Source: an uncultured Eggerthellaceae bacterium
Lineage (GTDB): Bacteria > Actinomycetota > Coriobacteriia > Coriobacteriales > Eggerthellaceae
Direction: 5' to 3'
Assembly (NCBI GenBank): GCA_934617425.1
Contig: CAKTUD010000001.1
Coordinates: 62,001-126,000 of the forward strand
DNA length: 64,000 nucleotides
Under the pieces are notes generated by a model. That model made no database searches. It saw nothing but the letters and a program-made list of their open reading frames with translations, and was not told the origin of the DNA. The position numbers and the translations under genes were made by a program. This document shows positions 8,873 to 16,673 of the stretch, piece after piece. Position 1 is the first letter of the stretch, and each line of letters starts with the position of its first letter.

Positions 8873-10278
8873 TACGCGCCAGCCGATCCAGAAGCGGCGG
8901 CTTCGGTCGCCGAGCCTGCCCCATTCGCCACGACTCCGCGGGAATCGGGTGCGCCCGCTAGGGTCGCGCCCTGCTCTTCAAGCGCATTCAGCTTGTCGAG
9001 GTCGGCTTGAAGCTCGGCACGCGTCGATTCACTGAGGTTCTCATCGGCAAGCTGCGCCTCGATTTCCTCCTTATAGGAAACCGGCGGATCGGTGAGATAG
9101 AGCGCTTGGGGAATCATGTAGGCCGTCAGTGTGACGACGAAAACGAGATTCATCACATTCTCCGGGATGCGCGCGAAAAGACGCTCGAGCGCGGGGTACA
9201 CCGCCCAGCAGATCACCGATGCCGCGAAAGCGAAGCCGACGCCGTTTTGCAGGCAAATCATGCCGTTGAGATTGAACGGCATGTTCCGGTAATCCCAAAG
9301 CTGCAAATCGGCGTTCACGAACATCCCCATGGCGTATTCGATGGCAACGCAAACCAAGCCGTTCACCACGAAGCTGACAAGATAAGCGACGCCGGGGAAT
9401 TTCACCGTTTTCAGCAGCTTCATGAACAGCGGATACAAGAACACGGCGATAAGCACGACGGCTATTCCCTCCATGGGGAACGGGTAGAACCAATCGCGCC
9501 ACAGCATGGTGTTGTTAAGATCCACTTCGCCGGCAACGATGCCCGCCCGAATGAGCATGCAAAACGCCGATTCCATCCAATGCCCCGCCAACGAGAAGAA
9601 GCAGTAGTAAATGATGAGGTTGCGGAAAAATGCCCAGCTTCTGCGATTGACGGAAAGCTCTTTGACGTACGGAGCGGCCGACTTCTGGTCGATGCCGAAA
9701 TCTTCGGTAAGGTAGGCTTTGGTCTTCTTCGAGGTGAGGAAGTAGACGAACAGCATGACATCGAACAGCGAACCGATCAGGAAACCGAGCGGATCGAAAT
9801 GCCCCTCGATCACCGAATTGGTGAAGCCCACCAGCATGTTGAACGCCGTATAGCCCATGGCGAAGCAACGCGCGACTTTGAAACGGCACCATAGCATCCA
9901 CAGCATGACCATCTCGAACACGACGTTCGCCCAGTCGAGCAAGTTGGCAGCCCCGTAATCGACCAAATCGCGCGAAGTGAACACCAAGCCCATGATGGTC
10001 AAGATGAAGTTCAGAGCAAACAGAACCGTGATGAAGTGCAGCCACTTCGGCATCTTCGGGCGCGTCTTCTTGTATGCGCGGCGCGCTTCTTTCTGAGCTT
10101 TTCTCGCAGCTTTCTTCGTCGCCTTGCCAGATGTACCGTCAAGCACATCGGAGCCATTGCTGACGGCAGCTTTCTCGACGACAGCTTCACTGACGAGGTT
10201 TTCGCCACCAGCAACATCCCCAACGGCTTCAAGCTTGCGATCGGTTTCGCAGTTGGCAACGGGAGCGGTTTCCGACAT
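8872..10278 (-). CDS. CmpB-type putative ABC transporter membrane protein, copy 1
   Basis: This 468-residue paralog of the adjacent gene shares the PF06541 core: SLAGHWMESAFCMLIRAG, WYPFP-like FYPFPMEGIA, and LWDYRNMPFNLNGMICLQNG. It has extra ends: an acidic then Lys/Arg-rich cytoplasmic N-terminus (residues 1-80, AKKAARKAQKEARRAYKK) and an acidic, coiled-coil-like C-terminus (EEIEAQLADENLSESTRAELQADLDKL). The start at 10278 is preceded by AAGGAGGGTT. It is the first gene of a leftward cluster of four. The tandem arrangement suggests the two copies form a hetero-oligomer, which is inference. Confidence 0.75.
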   Translation of the reverse strand: MSETAPVANCETDRKLEAVGDVAGGENLVSEAVVEKAAVSNGSDVLDGTSGKATKKAARKAQKEARRAYKKTRPKMPKWLHFITVLFALNFILTIMGLVFTSRDLVDYGAANLLDWANVVFEMVMLWMLWCRFKVARCFAMGYTAFNMLVGFTNSVIEGHFDPLGFLIGSLFDVMLFVYFLTSKKTKAYLTEDFGIDQKSAAPYVKELSVNRRSWAFFRNLIIYYCFFSLAGHWMESAFCMLIRAGIVAGEVDLNNTMLWRDWFYPFPMEGIAVVLIAVFLYPLFMKLLKTVKFPGVAYLVSFVVNGLVCVAIEYAMGMFVNADLQLWDYRNMPFNLNGMICLQNGVGFAFAASVICWAVYPALERLFARIPENVMNLVFVVTLTAYMIPQALYLTDPPVSYKEEIEAQLADENLSESTRAELQADLDKLNALEEQGATLAGAPDSRGVVANGAGSATEAAASGSAGA

Positions 10279-10520
10279 GAACCCTCCTTAGAAGGTTTTC
10301 ACTGAACGAGCGGCCCTGCGATTAAGCAGGGATAAACCCTATCGGTATCTCACAAACACACCCCGGAAACGCAGCGATCACGATAATAGCCATCTGGCAT
10401 TCGCATAAATCGCCGCCCCTAGGAATTGATTTTCGAATGTGAGACAATCCCCTTTCGAAACCCCGTCCCGCGCCTTTTCGCACTGCCGGGGCCCATCGAT
10501 TGAGGAGACACCGCACGAGT

Positions 10521-11864
10521 ATGAACGAGCAAGACGCTAAGGGAGCCGCAACACCCAAGACCGAAACATCCGAAAACGCCAGGGGTGGCGAAAGCCTAGA
10601 CGATCGATCGGACGACAAAAAGCCAGGGTCCGCGTCGTCGCCATCGAGTCTTGGCTCGTGGCTTTCGTGCGAGCAACCACGCCTAGGCGCCATCGGCACG
10701 CTCGTCCTTCTGGTGTTCGCGTCGATCCTCACCCCGCTAGCGCTTGACATGTACACGCCGGCGATCCCCCACATGGTCGGCTTCCTCAACACCACGGCCG
10801 ACTTGGTGAATCTCACCCTTGTGGGTTTCTTCGCATTCAACGCCATCGGCTTGCTGCTATTCGGCACGGTAAGCGACAAATACGGCCGCAAGCCCGTGCT
10901 GGTCTGCGGCGCAATCGCCTACACCGTCGGCAGCGCATGCTGCGCCGTCGCCCCCACCATCGAGCTCCTCATCGCCATGCGCATCATCCAAGCGCTCGGC
11001 GCAGGAGCAGTGGGCGCCATCGGCACCGCCGTGGTGAAAGACGCCTTCAAGCCCTCCTATCGCGAGAAGGTTCTCTCCGTCGTGCAAGTGATGTTCGTGG
11101 TCGGTCCTGTGTTCGCCCCGGTCATCGGCGCAACGCTTCTGCAATTCACTGATTGGCGCGGAATTTTCGCAACCCTCGCCGTCATCGGTTTGCTGATCTT
11201 GATCATGAGCCTGATGTTTCATGAGTCACTACCCGCACGCGAGCGCACGCATGACGACGTCCTGCCCACTATCGGCCATCTTACCTGGGTGCTCAAAAGC
11301 AAGCCGTTCGTTATGTTCCTTTTGACGGTAGCCATGTTCAACATCCCGTTCATGGGATACATCGCCGTGGGATCCTACATCTACATCGATGCGTTCGGAC
11401 TCTCCGAGCTTGGCTACAGCGCGTTTTTCGCCGTTGGCGCCGTTGCCGGCAGCGTAGGGCCGTTCATCTGGCTTTTCGCGCAGAAGTTCATGAACGCCCG
11501 CCAATTCACGACGCTTATCTTGGCAGTGTGCCTTGTTGCGGGCGTATCCCTCATGCTGTTCGGCGACATTTCCGAGTACAGCTTTTGCGTTCTGTTCGTC
11601 TTGTTCATCCTCGCGGAATCGTGTGCGCGGCCCTACAGCACCAATATCTTGCTCAACCAGCACGATGGCGAAACCGGAGCGGCAAGCTCGGTCATCAACT
11701 TCACGCACACCATCTTCGGGTGCGTGGGCATGCTTTGCGCCGTGTTCCCCTGGCCAAGTTACATGTTCGGCGTAGGCGCGCTTGTCACGATCTCGATTGC
11801 GATATCGATTTGCATCTGGTTCTATGCCTTGAAAAACGTGAAGATCCGCGGGATCAACGCCTAA
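10521..11864 (+). CDS. Bcr/CflA-type multidrug exporter (MFS, DHA1)
   Basis: This 447-residue MFS antiporter has a hydrophilic 55-residue N-terminus rich in Lys, Ser and Asp, then 12 helices. The first helix carries LDMYTPAIPHM (compare LPxxPxI in Bcr/CflA). The A-motif-like loop is GTVSDKYGRKPVL, and RIIQALGAGAV plus VGPVFAPVIGATLLQ match the drug:H+ antiporter 1 signatures. The ATG at 10521 lies 13 bases after GAGGAG; a TTG at 10500 would extend it but overlaps that site. It is probably a drug or small-molecule exporter. It converges on the LuxR gene with a long-stem hairpin between them. Confidence 0.85.
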   Translation: MNEQDAKGAATPKTETSENARGGESLDDRSDDKKPGSASSPSSLGSWLSCEQPRLGAIGTLVLLVFASILTPLALDMYTPAIPHMVGFLNTTADLVNLTLVGFFAFNAIGLLLFGTVSDKYGRKPVLVCGAIAYTVGSACCAVAPTIELLIAMRIIQALGAGAVGAIGTAVVKDAFKPSYREKVLSVVQVMFVVGPVFAPVIGATLLQFTDWRGIFATLAVIGLLILIMSLMFHESLPARERTHDDVLPTIGHLTWVLKSKPFVMFLLTVAMFNIPFMGYIAVGSYIYIDAFGLSELGYSAFFAVGAVAGSVGPFIWLFAQKFMNARQFTTLILAVCLVAGVSLMLFGDISEYSFCVLFVLFILAESCARPYSTNILLNQHDGETGAASSVINFTHTIFGCVGMLCAVFPWPSYMFGVGALVTISIAISICIWFYALKNVKIRGINA

Positions 11865-11878
11865 CTGCGCCAAAGATG

Positions 11879-11933
11879 AGCGCAATGAAGCTCGAGCAAC
11901 GAGAAAACCCGGCTCATCGATCTTCATTGCGCT
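11879..11933. terminator. Convergent-gene hairpin
   Basis: Twelve-base arms AGCGCAATGAAG (11879-11890) and CTTCATTGCGCT (11922-11933) flank a 31-nt loop. They lie between the convergent exporter and LuxR genes. The long loop and weak T run make it a modest terminator candidate. Confidence 0.55.
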
Positions 11934-11946
11934 TTAAGAGCTCCGA

Positions 11947-13557
11947 TTATTCACGCTTCGAACTTGCCTTTTCCTTCATGAGCTTCGCCCCCTCGGTGTA
12001 GACGTAGTCGGTGATGGCGCGCTTCGACGGGGCCCCTGTTTTCTCTAGGATATGCTTGATGTGGGTGCGCACCGTGTTCTCGGAAATGTAAAACTCGTTC
12101 GCAATGAACGAAGCACTGCGGCCAAGCGCAAGATACGGCAAAAGCTCCGCCTCGCGCCGCGACAAACCGTAATGTTCGCTTACCAGCTCGGATAGGCGCC
12201 AAACGTACGACGATTCAAGGGCTTTCCCTTCAGCATCCTCCGCCTCTTCGCCTGCCCCTTTTTCAACCCTGGCTTGCGCCGCAGCTTCGGGGGAATTCGC
12301 CTCGGGCGCCTTACGTGCAATGAAACCCCATACGACCACCGCGCCTGCAGCCATAGCCGAGAACATCGAGGAAGCCAATCCGAAGTCGATGAAAAGCTCG
12401 CTCATGAAATAAGCGACGACGAATCCTGCAAGCCTGAACAACAGGAATACCGAACGGGCAATGGTGCCGACGATAACGCCGCTCGCACGGTAATCGTAAG
12501 AGGTCGTAGCCACCATGACCCATGCAAGCACTTCGAGCACCGTAAAGCCGCAATCCATGATACTGCCGATAATCAGCGGGTTCACCGCGAACAGCAACGG
12601 GAACAGCGCACAGGAAGCCACAATGACCGGCGCGGCAACTTTGTATACCCAATCGATATCCACGCGCTTGCGTCCGAAGACCGTGAACAAAACAAGCAAT
12701 ACGCCCATAGCCGCCGAGAACATGAGTGGAACGCGATGAACGGCTTCAACAGACGAAAGGCGCAACAACGACGATTCCCAAATGAAGCCGAACAGGAAGC
12801 TGAACAGAGCAGATGCCACAAGCAGATCGGAAAGATCGGAAATCGCCGATGGGAGGCCCTCGCGATGATCGACCATCTCGCGGCACTCGTCTTGCGACTG
12901 ACATCGAATAAGCAGTACCCATGAAATAGCAGGCAAGCACGCCATCAGCGCGAAATCAGGCCAATCGAGCACGTCGGCAAGAAACCCAACCAGAAAATAC
13001 AGCGCGACCGTAACTACGAACGTAAGCGGCAGCGCAACCGTGGTGATATCGGGGTGCAACCTACCGTAAATGCGCGCCCAAGCGACCCAGAGATAGCCAT
13101 ACGAGATGCCCGTCATGAAACACCCGAGGAAAAATGCCGTCGGGCCATCGACCACCCCATATGCAGGCGATTTGAGCACCAAAATGCCGATGATGGCAGC
13201 CGAGACGAATAGCCAATCGGGAAGTTCCTCGAACGAGCCCGGCTTGCGGAACTCGTTGATGGCAAGCAGCACCATGGTAAGGATGTTCACACCAAACGAA
13301 AACACCAAAAACGCAGTCGGCATCACCTGCACATCAGCGCCGTCGGGAAGCAGATTCGAGGTGCGCATGGTAAGCATCGAGCACGCCCAAGAGAACGCCA
13401 TCCCCAAATGCCGCAAGCGAATCTGCGACAAAAGGTAAACGGCAGCAGAAGCCCCTGCGCGTACCCGCGCGCCCCTTTGCTCGGAAGCGGGCGCCTGAAC
13501 ATGTTCGAGCGCGATCTTTGCCCTCTTGTCGCTTGCCAAAACCATCCTCCGCACCAT
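11947..13557 (-). CDS. Membrane-anchored LuxR-family regulator (12-TM sensor plus HTH)
   Basis: This 536-residue regulator has about twelve hydrophobic helices (residues 45-430) with MFS-like topology, then an Ala/Glu-rich linker, then a C-terminal LuxR helix-turn-helix. The HTH reads LSRREAELLPYLALGRS, followed by the recognition region YISENTVRTHIKHILEK. No receiver domain or phosphorylation site is seen, so the membrane part presumably senses a ligand directly. This architecture is abundant in Eggerthellaceae. It is divergent from the YeiH-family transporter gene (465 bp apart), its likeliest target. The start at 13557 is the first ATG; another lies at 13545. Confidence 0.85.
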   Translation of the reverse strand: MVRRMVLASDKRAKIALEHVQAPASEQRGARVRAGASAAVYLLSQIRLRHLGMAFSWACSMLTMRTSNLLPDGADVQVMPTAFLVFSFGVNILTMVLLAINEFRKPGSFEELPDWLFVSAAIIGILVLKSPAYGVVDGPTAFFLGCFMTGISYGYLWVAWARIYGRLHPDITTVALPLTFVVTVALYFLVGFLADVLDWPDFALMACLPAISWVLLIRCQSQDECREMVDHREGLPSAISDLSDLLVASALFSFLFGFIWESSLLRLSSVEAVHRVPLMFSAAMGVLLVLFTVFGRKRVDIDWVYKVAAPVIVASCALFPLLFAVNPLIIGSIMDCGFTVLEVLAWVMVATTSYDYRASGVIVGTIARSVFLLFRLAGFVVAYFMSELFIDFGLASSMFSAMAAGAVVVWGFIARKAPEANSPEAAAQARVEKGAGEEAEDAEGKALESSYVWRLSELVSEHYGLSRREAELLPYLALGRSASFIANEFYISENTVRTHIKHILEKTGAPSKRAITDYVYTEGAKLMKEKASSKRE

Positions 13558-14022
13558 CCAGCAATCCAGCCAGCTACTCTCGGGAATTCAGGGTGCCGGC
13601 ATCGCTTCGCAATCAAACATAACACTATCCACCTGCGATTTTGCAACGTATCATCAGATTCTGGTGATTTCGCCTCGCGCGTCATTGAAACGCGGGAATC
13701 ATGAAAAACTAGTGATTCACCCTCCTTGGCTTTTCGTCAAAATCCTCATTAGGCAATAGGCAAAATGCATTGCGGACGTGCTTTTCTCCTATACCAAGAT
13801 AGCACGTCCCATCTCTCACCGATGCAGCCAAAGCCCAACGAAACCACAACAAGAAGGAGGCGCCACTCAAACGAAATAGAAGCATCTTTCAAATGCATGC
13901 TCGCCGGAAAGCAATCGGGTAAAGAAGAAAGCCGCTAAACGAGCAGCACATGCCGAAGCGACCGATCGCGTTCCCACGAGCAGCCGAGCCTTATTATCCA
14001 CTGAGAAAGAAAGGGGCACGTT
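13558..14022. other. Divergent intergenic region, LuxR/YeiH
   Basis: This 465-bp gap probably holds both divergent promoters. Near the LuxR side are a GTGATTCAC palindrome and another GTGATTTC, possible regulator half-sites. An AAGAAGGAGG at about 13850 is not followed by a usable start codon. No gene is supported. Confidence 0.4.
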
Positions 14023-15372
14023 ATGCCAGCGAACAACACCAAGACAAACGGCGTTGGCCTGAAAGCCCTCTATCTGAAAGAAGATTACTGGGCGGTGTGG
14101 ATCGGCCTCGCCACGATCGCCATCGGCCTCATCGTCTGGGCTGTCGGCGGCGACCTGAAGTGGCTTTCGGTCTCCATCCCCTCATACACCAACTTCGCCG
14201 ACATGCCAGCGCTCGTCGCGCCCATTCTGCCGAAAGCGCTTGTGCTCTATGCGGTTTTAGCAATCGTGTTCACCATCGCCATGAAAATCATGGGCCACAA
14301 ACCCTCGACCTTCCTCAAAGGGTTCACCCTGCTTTTCGTCATGGCCGTCATCGTGCAGATCCTCGGTTCGTGGAGCGTTGCGAAAACGCTCAACTTAGAA
14401 GCACCGGTCATGGCTCTTATCGTGGGCATGATCATCGGCAACTTCGTGAAAATCCCTGAATGGTTCGACGAAGCCATGCGCACCGAGTTCTATGTGAAGA
14501 CTGGCATCGTCTTCATGGGCGCAACCCTGCCCTTCACGCTTATCCTCCAATCGGGCCCTGTGGCGTTCGGCCAGGCAACCGTCATAGCCGTTTCCACCTT
14601 CTTGGTGATCTACTTCGTAGGCGCCCATGTGTTCAAGCTCGAGAAGCCCTTCGCGGCAACGCTCGGTGCCGGCGGCTCCATCTGCGGCGTTTCCGCCTCG
14701 ATTGCCATCGGCTCTTCAGTGAACGCCAAGAAAGACCACGTCTCCATGGCGATTTCAATGGTCGTCGTATGGGCAACCATCATGGTGTTCCTGCTTCCCA
14801 TCGTTTGCCGCGCGCTTGGCCTATCCGATGGCGCATCCGGCGCTTGGATCGGCACCTCCGAATTCGCCGATGCAGCAGGCATCGCAGCGGCGGCCCAGTT
14901 CGGTGATGGCGCGCTTACCACGTTCACCCTCATGAAGGTCGTCGGCCGTGACATCTTCGTCGGCATCTGGGCCTTCATCCTAGCCATCATCTCCGTCACC
15001 CTTTGGGAGGCCAAGAAAGACGGCGGCGAGAAGCAGAAGCCGTCCGCAGGCGTCATTTGGGAGCGCTTCCCGAAGTTCGTGCTTGGCTTCTTCGTGGCGT
15101 CCATCATCATCACCATCGTGAATCTGAGCGTCTCCACAGGTGATGCATCGGCGATCAACTCCGCTGTCGTGTCGCCCATCAAGAACCTGCGCGGCTGGGC
15201 ATTCGTGCTGTGCTTCCTGTGCATCGGCATGACCACCCGTTTCAAGGATCTCGCAGCAACCGGCTGGAAACCCGTCGCGGCCTTCACCGTAGGCGTCGCC
15301 GCGAACGTTGCGCTCGGCTTCCTGTTCTCGACCGTTATCTTGAACGATTACTGGACTGCCGTCGGAATGTAA
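14023..15372 (+). CDS. YeiH/YadS-family putative sulfate exporter
   Basis: This 449-residue membrane protein is of the conserved PF03601 (YeiH) family, with about eleven helices. Recognisable blocks are EAPVMALIVGMIIGN, TGIVFMGATLPF, the GAGGSICGVSASIA signature, and GTSEFADAAGIAAAAQFG. The family is annotated as putative sulfate exporters, some linked to taurine/sulfonate metabolism; the substrate here is not proven. AGAAAGGGG precedes the ATG at 14023. The upstream divergent LuxR membrane regulator is the probable controller. A sulfur-related role would fit a genome rich in arylsulfotransferase-like genes, but that link is inference. Confidence 0.83.
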   Translation: MPANNTKTNGVGLKALYLKEDYWAVWIGLATIAIGLIVWAVGGDLKWLSVSIPSYTNFADMPALVAPILPKALVLYAVLAIVFTIAMKIMGHKPSTFLKGFTLLFVMAVIVQILGSWSVAKTLNLEAPVMALIVGMIIGNFVKIPEWFDEAMRTEFYVKTGIVFMGATLPFTLILQSGPVAFGQATVIAVSTFLVIYFVGAHVFKLEKPFAATLGAGGSICGVSASIAIGSSVNAKKDHVSMAISMVVVWATIMVFLLPIVCRALGLSDGASGAWIGTSEFADAAGIAAAAQFGDGALTTFTLMKVVGRDIFVGIWAFILAIISVTLWEAKKDGGEKQKPSAGVIWERFPKFVLGFFVASIIITIVNLSVSTGDASAINSAVVSPIKNLRGWAFVLCFLCIGMTTRFKDLAATGWKPVAAFTVGVAANVALGFLFSTVILNDYWTAVGM

Positions 15373-15393
15373 ATCAACACGATAGAATCGAAT

Positions 15394-15416
15394 CGAGGGG
15401 GCTTCCCGCCCCCTCG
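15394..15416 (+). terminator. GC-rich hairpin after YeiH gene
   Basis: A perfect 9-bp stem, CGAGGGGGC/GCCCCCTCG, has a TTCCC loop and sits 22 bp after the stop codon. No T run follows, so it may pause transcription or stabilise RNA rather than terminate strongly. Confidence 0.55.
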
Positions 15417-15528
15417 CGAAACCGACAAACGCCGACCTGAGCGCTTGTTATCGCCCAATCGAACTTGGCAATCCAGCTTAGAGCGAATCAAAACCGATCT
15501 ATCGTCAATGCAAGGTAAGGATTTCGAA

Positions 15529-15906
15529 ATGCTCGCAATCGGAAAGAACGTCAAAGAAACGTGCATCCAAGAAGCTTGCTTCTTCCTTCCGTTTTTCGAA
15601 TCGGGCGAATGGCGAGCTAAAGATAAGTCGCCTTGGCAGAAGTTCACCAAGCAAGACGTTGACGCGCAAACCGTTCGCGAGCTTGCCGCGTACACGAACA
15701 ACCGCATGGCGCGCAGCGCCGCGATCATCGATTTCCTCACCGATCTCCATGACGATTGGAAGATCTCAGCGCGCAAAGACGGCGTGTTCATGGAGACGTC
15801 AACCATGAACGCTGAAGAGATCCTGCCGAAGCTCGAAGCCGCCGGCTTCGACGGCACCGACTTCGTGCTGTACACCGAATATACGCGCAAGTGGGGGATG
15901 CTCTAG
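15529..15906 (+). CDS. Hypothetical protein, 125 residues
   Basis: I do not recognise this family. The ATG at 15529 is chosen because TAAGGA lies seven bases upstream; the frame is open back to a TTG at 15445 without a comparable site. The protein is soluble with mixed charge and Trp/Phe content (FFLPFFESGEW, SPWQKFTKQDV, LHDDWKISARKDG) and no signal peptide, membrane helix or metal motif. The tail, FDGTDFVLYTEYTRKWGML, is aromatic. It is probably an independent gene between the YeiH gene and a downstream terminator. Codon use matches its neighbours. Confidence 0.6.
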   Translation: MLAIGKNVKETCIQEACFFLPFFESGEWRAKDKSPWQKFTKQDVDAQTVRELAAYTNNRMARSAAIIDFLTDLHDDWKISARKDGVFMETSTMNAEEILPKLEAAGFDGTDFVLYTEYTRKWGML

Positions 15907-16045
15907 CATTCGGCCATTCGCGATCTTCATTGCCCTTCGTCAGCGTCCCCATGTTCAATCAAACGTCAATCACTATCTACAACATCCGCCACAAGCCCCC
16001 TTCCCCCTTTTCCTACACCGGCAGGCTTGCGGCATCCTTCCCTAG

Positions 16046-16090
16046 AAGGGACAACGGTCTTCCTACCATCGCCGTTGTCCCTTTCCTTTG
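16046..16090 (+). terminator. Terminator after hypothetical gene
   Basis: Twelve-base arms AAGGGACAACGG (16046-16057) and CCGTTGTCCCTT (16072-16083) are separated by 14 nt and followed by TCCTTT. The rest of the gap from 15907 to 16190 shows no gene. Confidence 0.7.
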
Positions 16091-16199
16091 CGGAACCACC
16101 GCGCGGATATTCACCAACGGTCCACTTCCCGGCGATGGCTCGGAGCCCATCGACCCTAAACCGCGACTGCATGTTTTATGATATTGGGAAAGAAGTTAC

Positions 16200-16234
16200 T
16201 TGACTGCAACAATCATCGAGTTAGCATTAGCTAA
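16200..16234 (+). promoter_or_regulatory. Promoter with candidate iron-repressor box
   Basis: A -35-like TTGACT (16200-16205) and, 16 bp on, a -10-like TAGCAT (16222-16227) precede the FeoB-associated gene. The -10 is covered by the inverted repeat TTAGC-ATTA-GCTAA (16221-16234), which resembles DtxR/IdeR-family half-sites. A near copy lies upstream of feoA. Confidence 0.5.
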
Positions 16235-16267
16235 TAAAAGAAGTAAGATGCAGAACGAGGAGGCACC

Positions 16268-16537
16268 ATGCCTTACATTGCGGGAATGAGTCTCGGCAGT
16301 TGGATTCTTATCGTCGTCATCGCTATTTGGGTGTTCATCGCCATAAAGTGCTACTTCTTCGGCGGCTTTAAAAAGCGTCCCAAAGGAAGCAAGGCGCATG
16401 TCGGATCGTGCTGTAGCGGCGGAGACGAACCGGATCCTCACGCCAGCGGTTGCGAAAACTGCGCGAAGCGCAACGGCTGCCATTCCGAAGCAACCGAAAA
16501 AAACGCCGTCATGCCTATCATCAAAGAAGCGAAGTGA
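16268..16537 (+). CDS. FeoB-associated Cys-rich membrane protein
   Basis: This 89-residue protein has one N-terminal transmembrane helix (about 10-32), then a short basic stretch and a cysteine-rich tail with CC, GCENCAKRNGCH and a His. This is the pattern of FeoB-associated Cys-rich proteins (PF12669), small accessory proteins of ferrous iron uptake, possibly analogous to FeoC. GAGGAGG sits just before the ATG. Unusually it is 2.7 kb away from feoB and on the opposite strand, separated by two DNA-repair genes. A candidate iron box shared with the feoAB promoter keeps the functional link. Confidence 0.8.
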   Translation: MPYIAGMSLGSWILIVVIAIWVFIAIKCYFFGGFKKRPKGSKAHVGSCCSGGDEPDPHASGCENCAKRNGCHSEATEKNAVMPIIKEAK

Positions 16538-16604
16538 TTTCGCGGCATTCGGCTAGTTTCTTCTTATAAAAGCATCCATAACGAGCGATCGCCCATCTTG
16601 ACTA

Positions 16605-16618
16605 CGTACGTCTGTTCG
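16605..16618 (+). promoter_or_regulatory. LexA-like (SOS) box, distal
   Basis: CGTACgtctGTTCG differs by one base from the Gram-positive LexA consensus CGAAC-N4-GTTCG. It lies 40 bp upstream, start to start, of a second similar box. Confidence 0.55.
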
Positions 16619-16643
16619 TATATCGTAGCGAGCAGATATTCGC

Positions 16644-16659
16644 ACGTACATATGTACGT
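16644..16659 (+). promoter_or_regulatory. LexA-like (SOS) box, proximal perfect palindrome
   Basis: ACGTACATATGTACGT is a perfect 16-bp palindrome ending 14 bp before the chosen start of the radical-SAM gene. Its core CGTAC-N4-GTACG resembles the LexA consensus with one change in each half. Confidence 0.6.
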
Positions 16660-16673
16660 TGATGGAGACGCCG

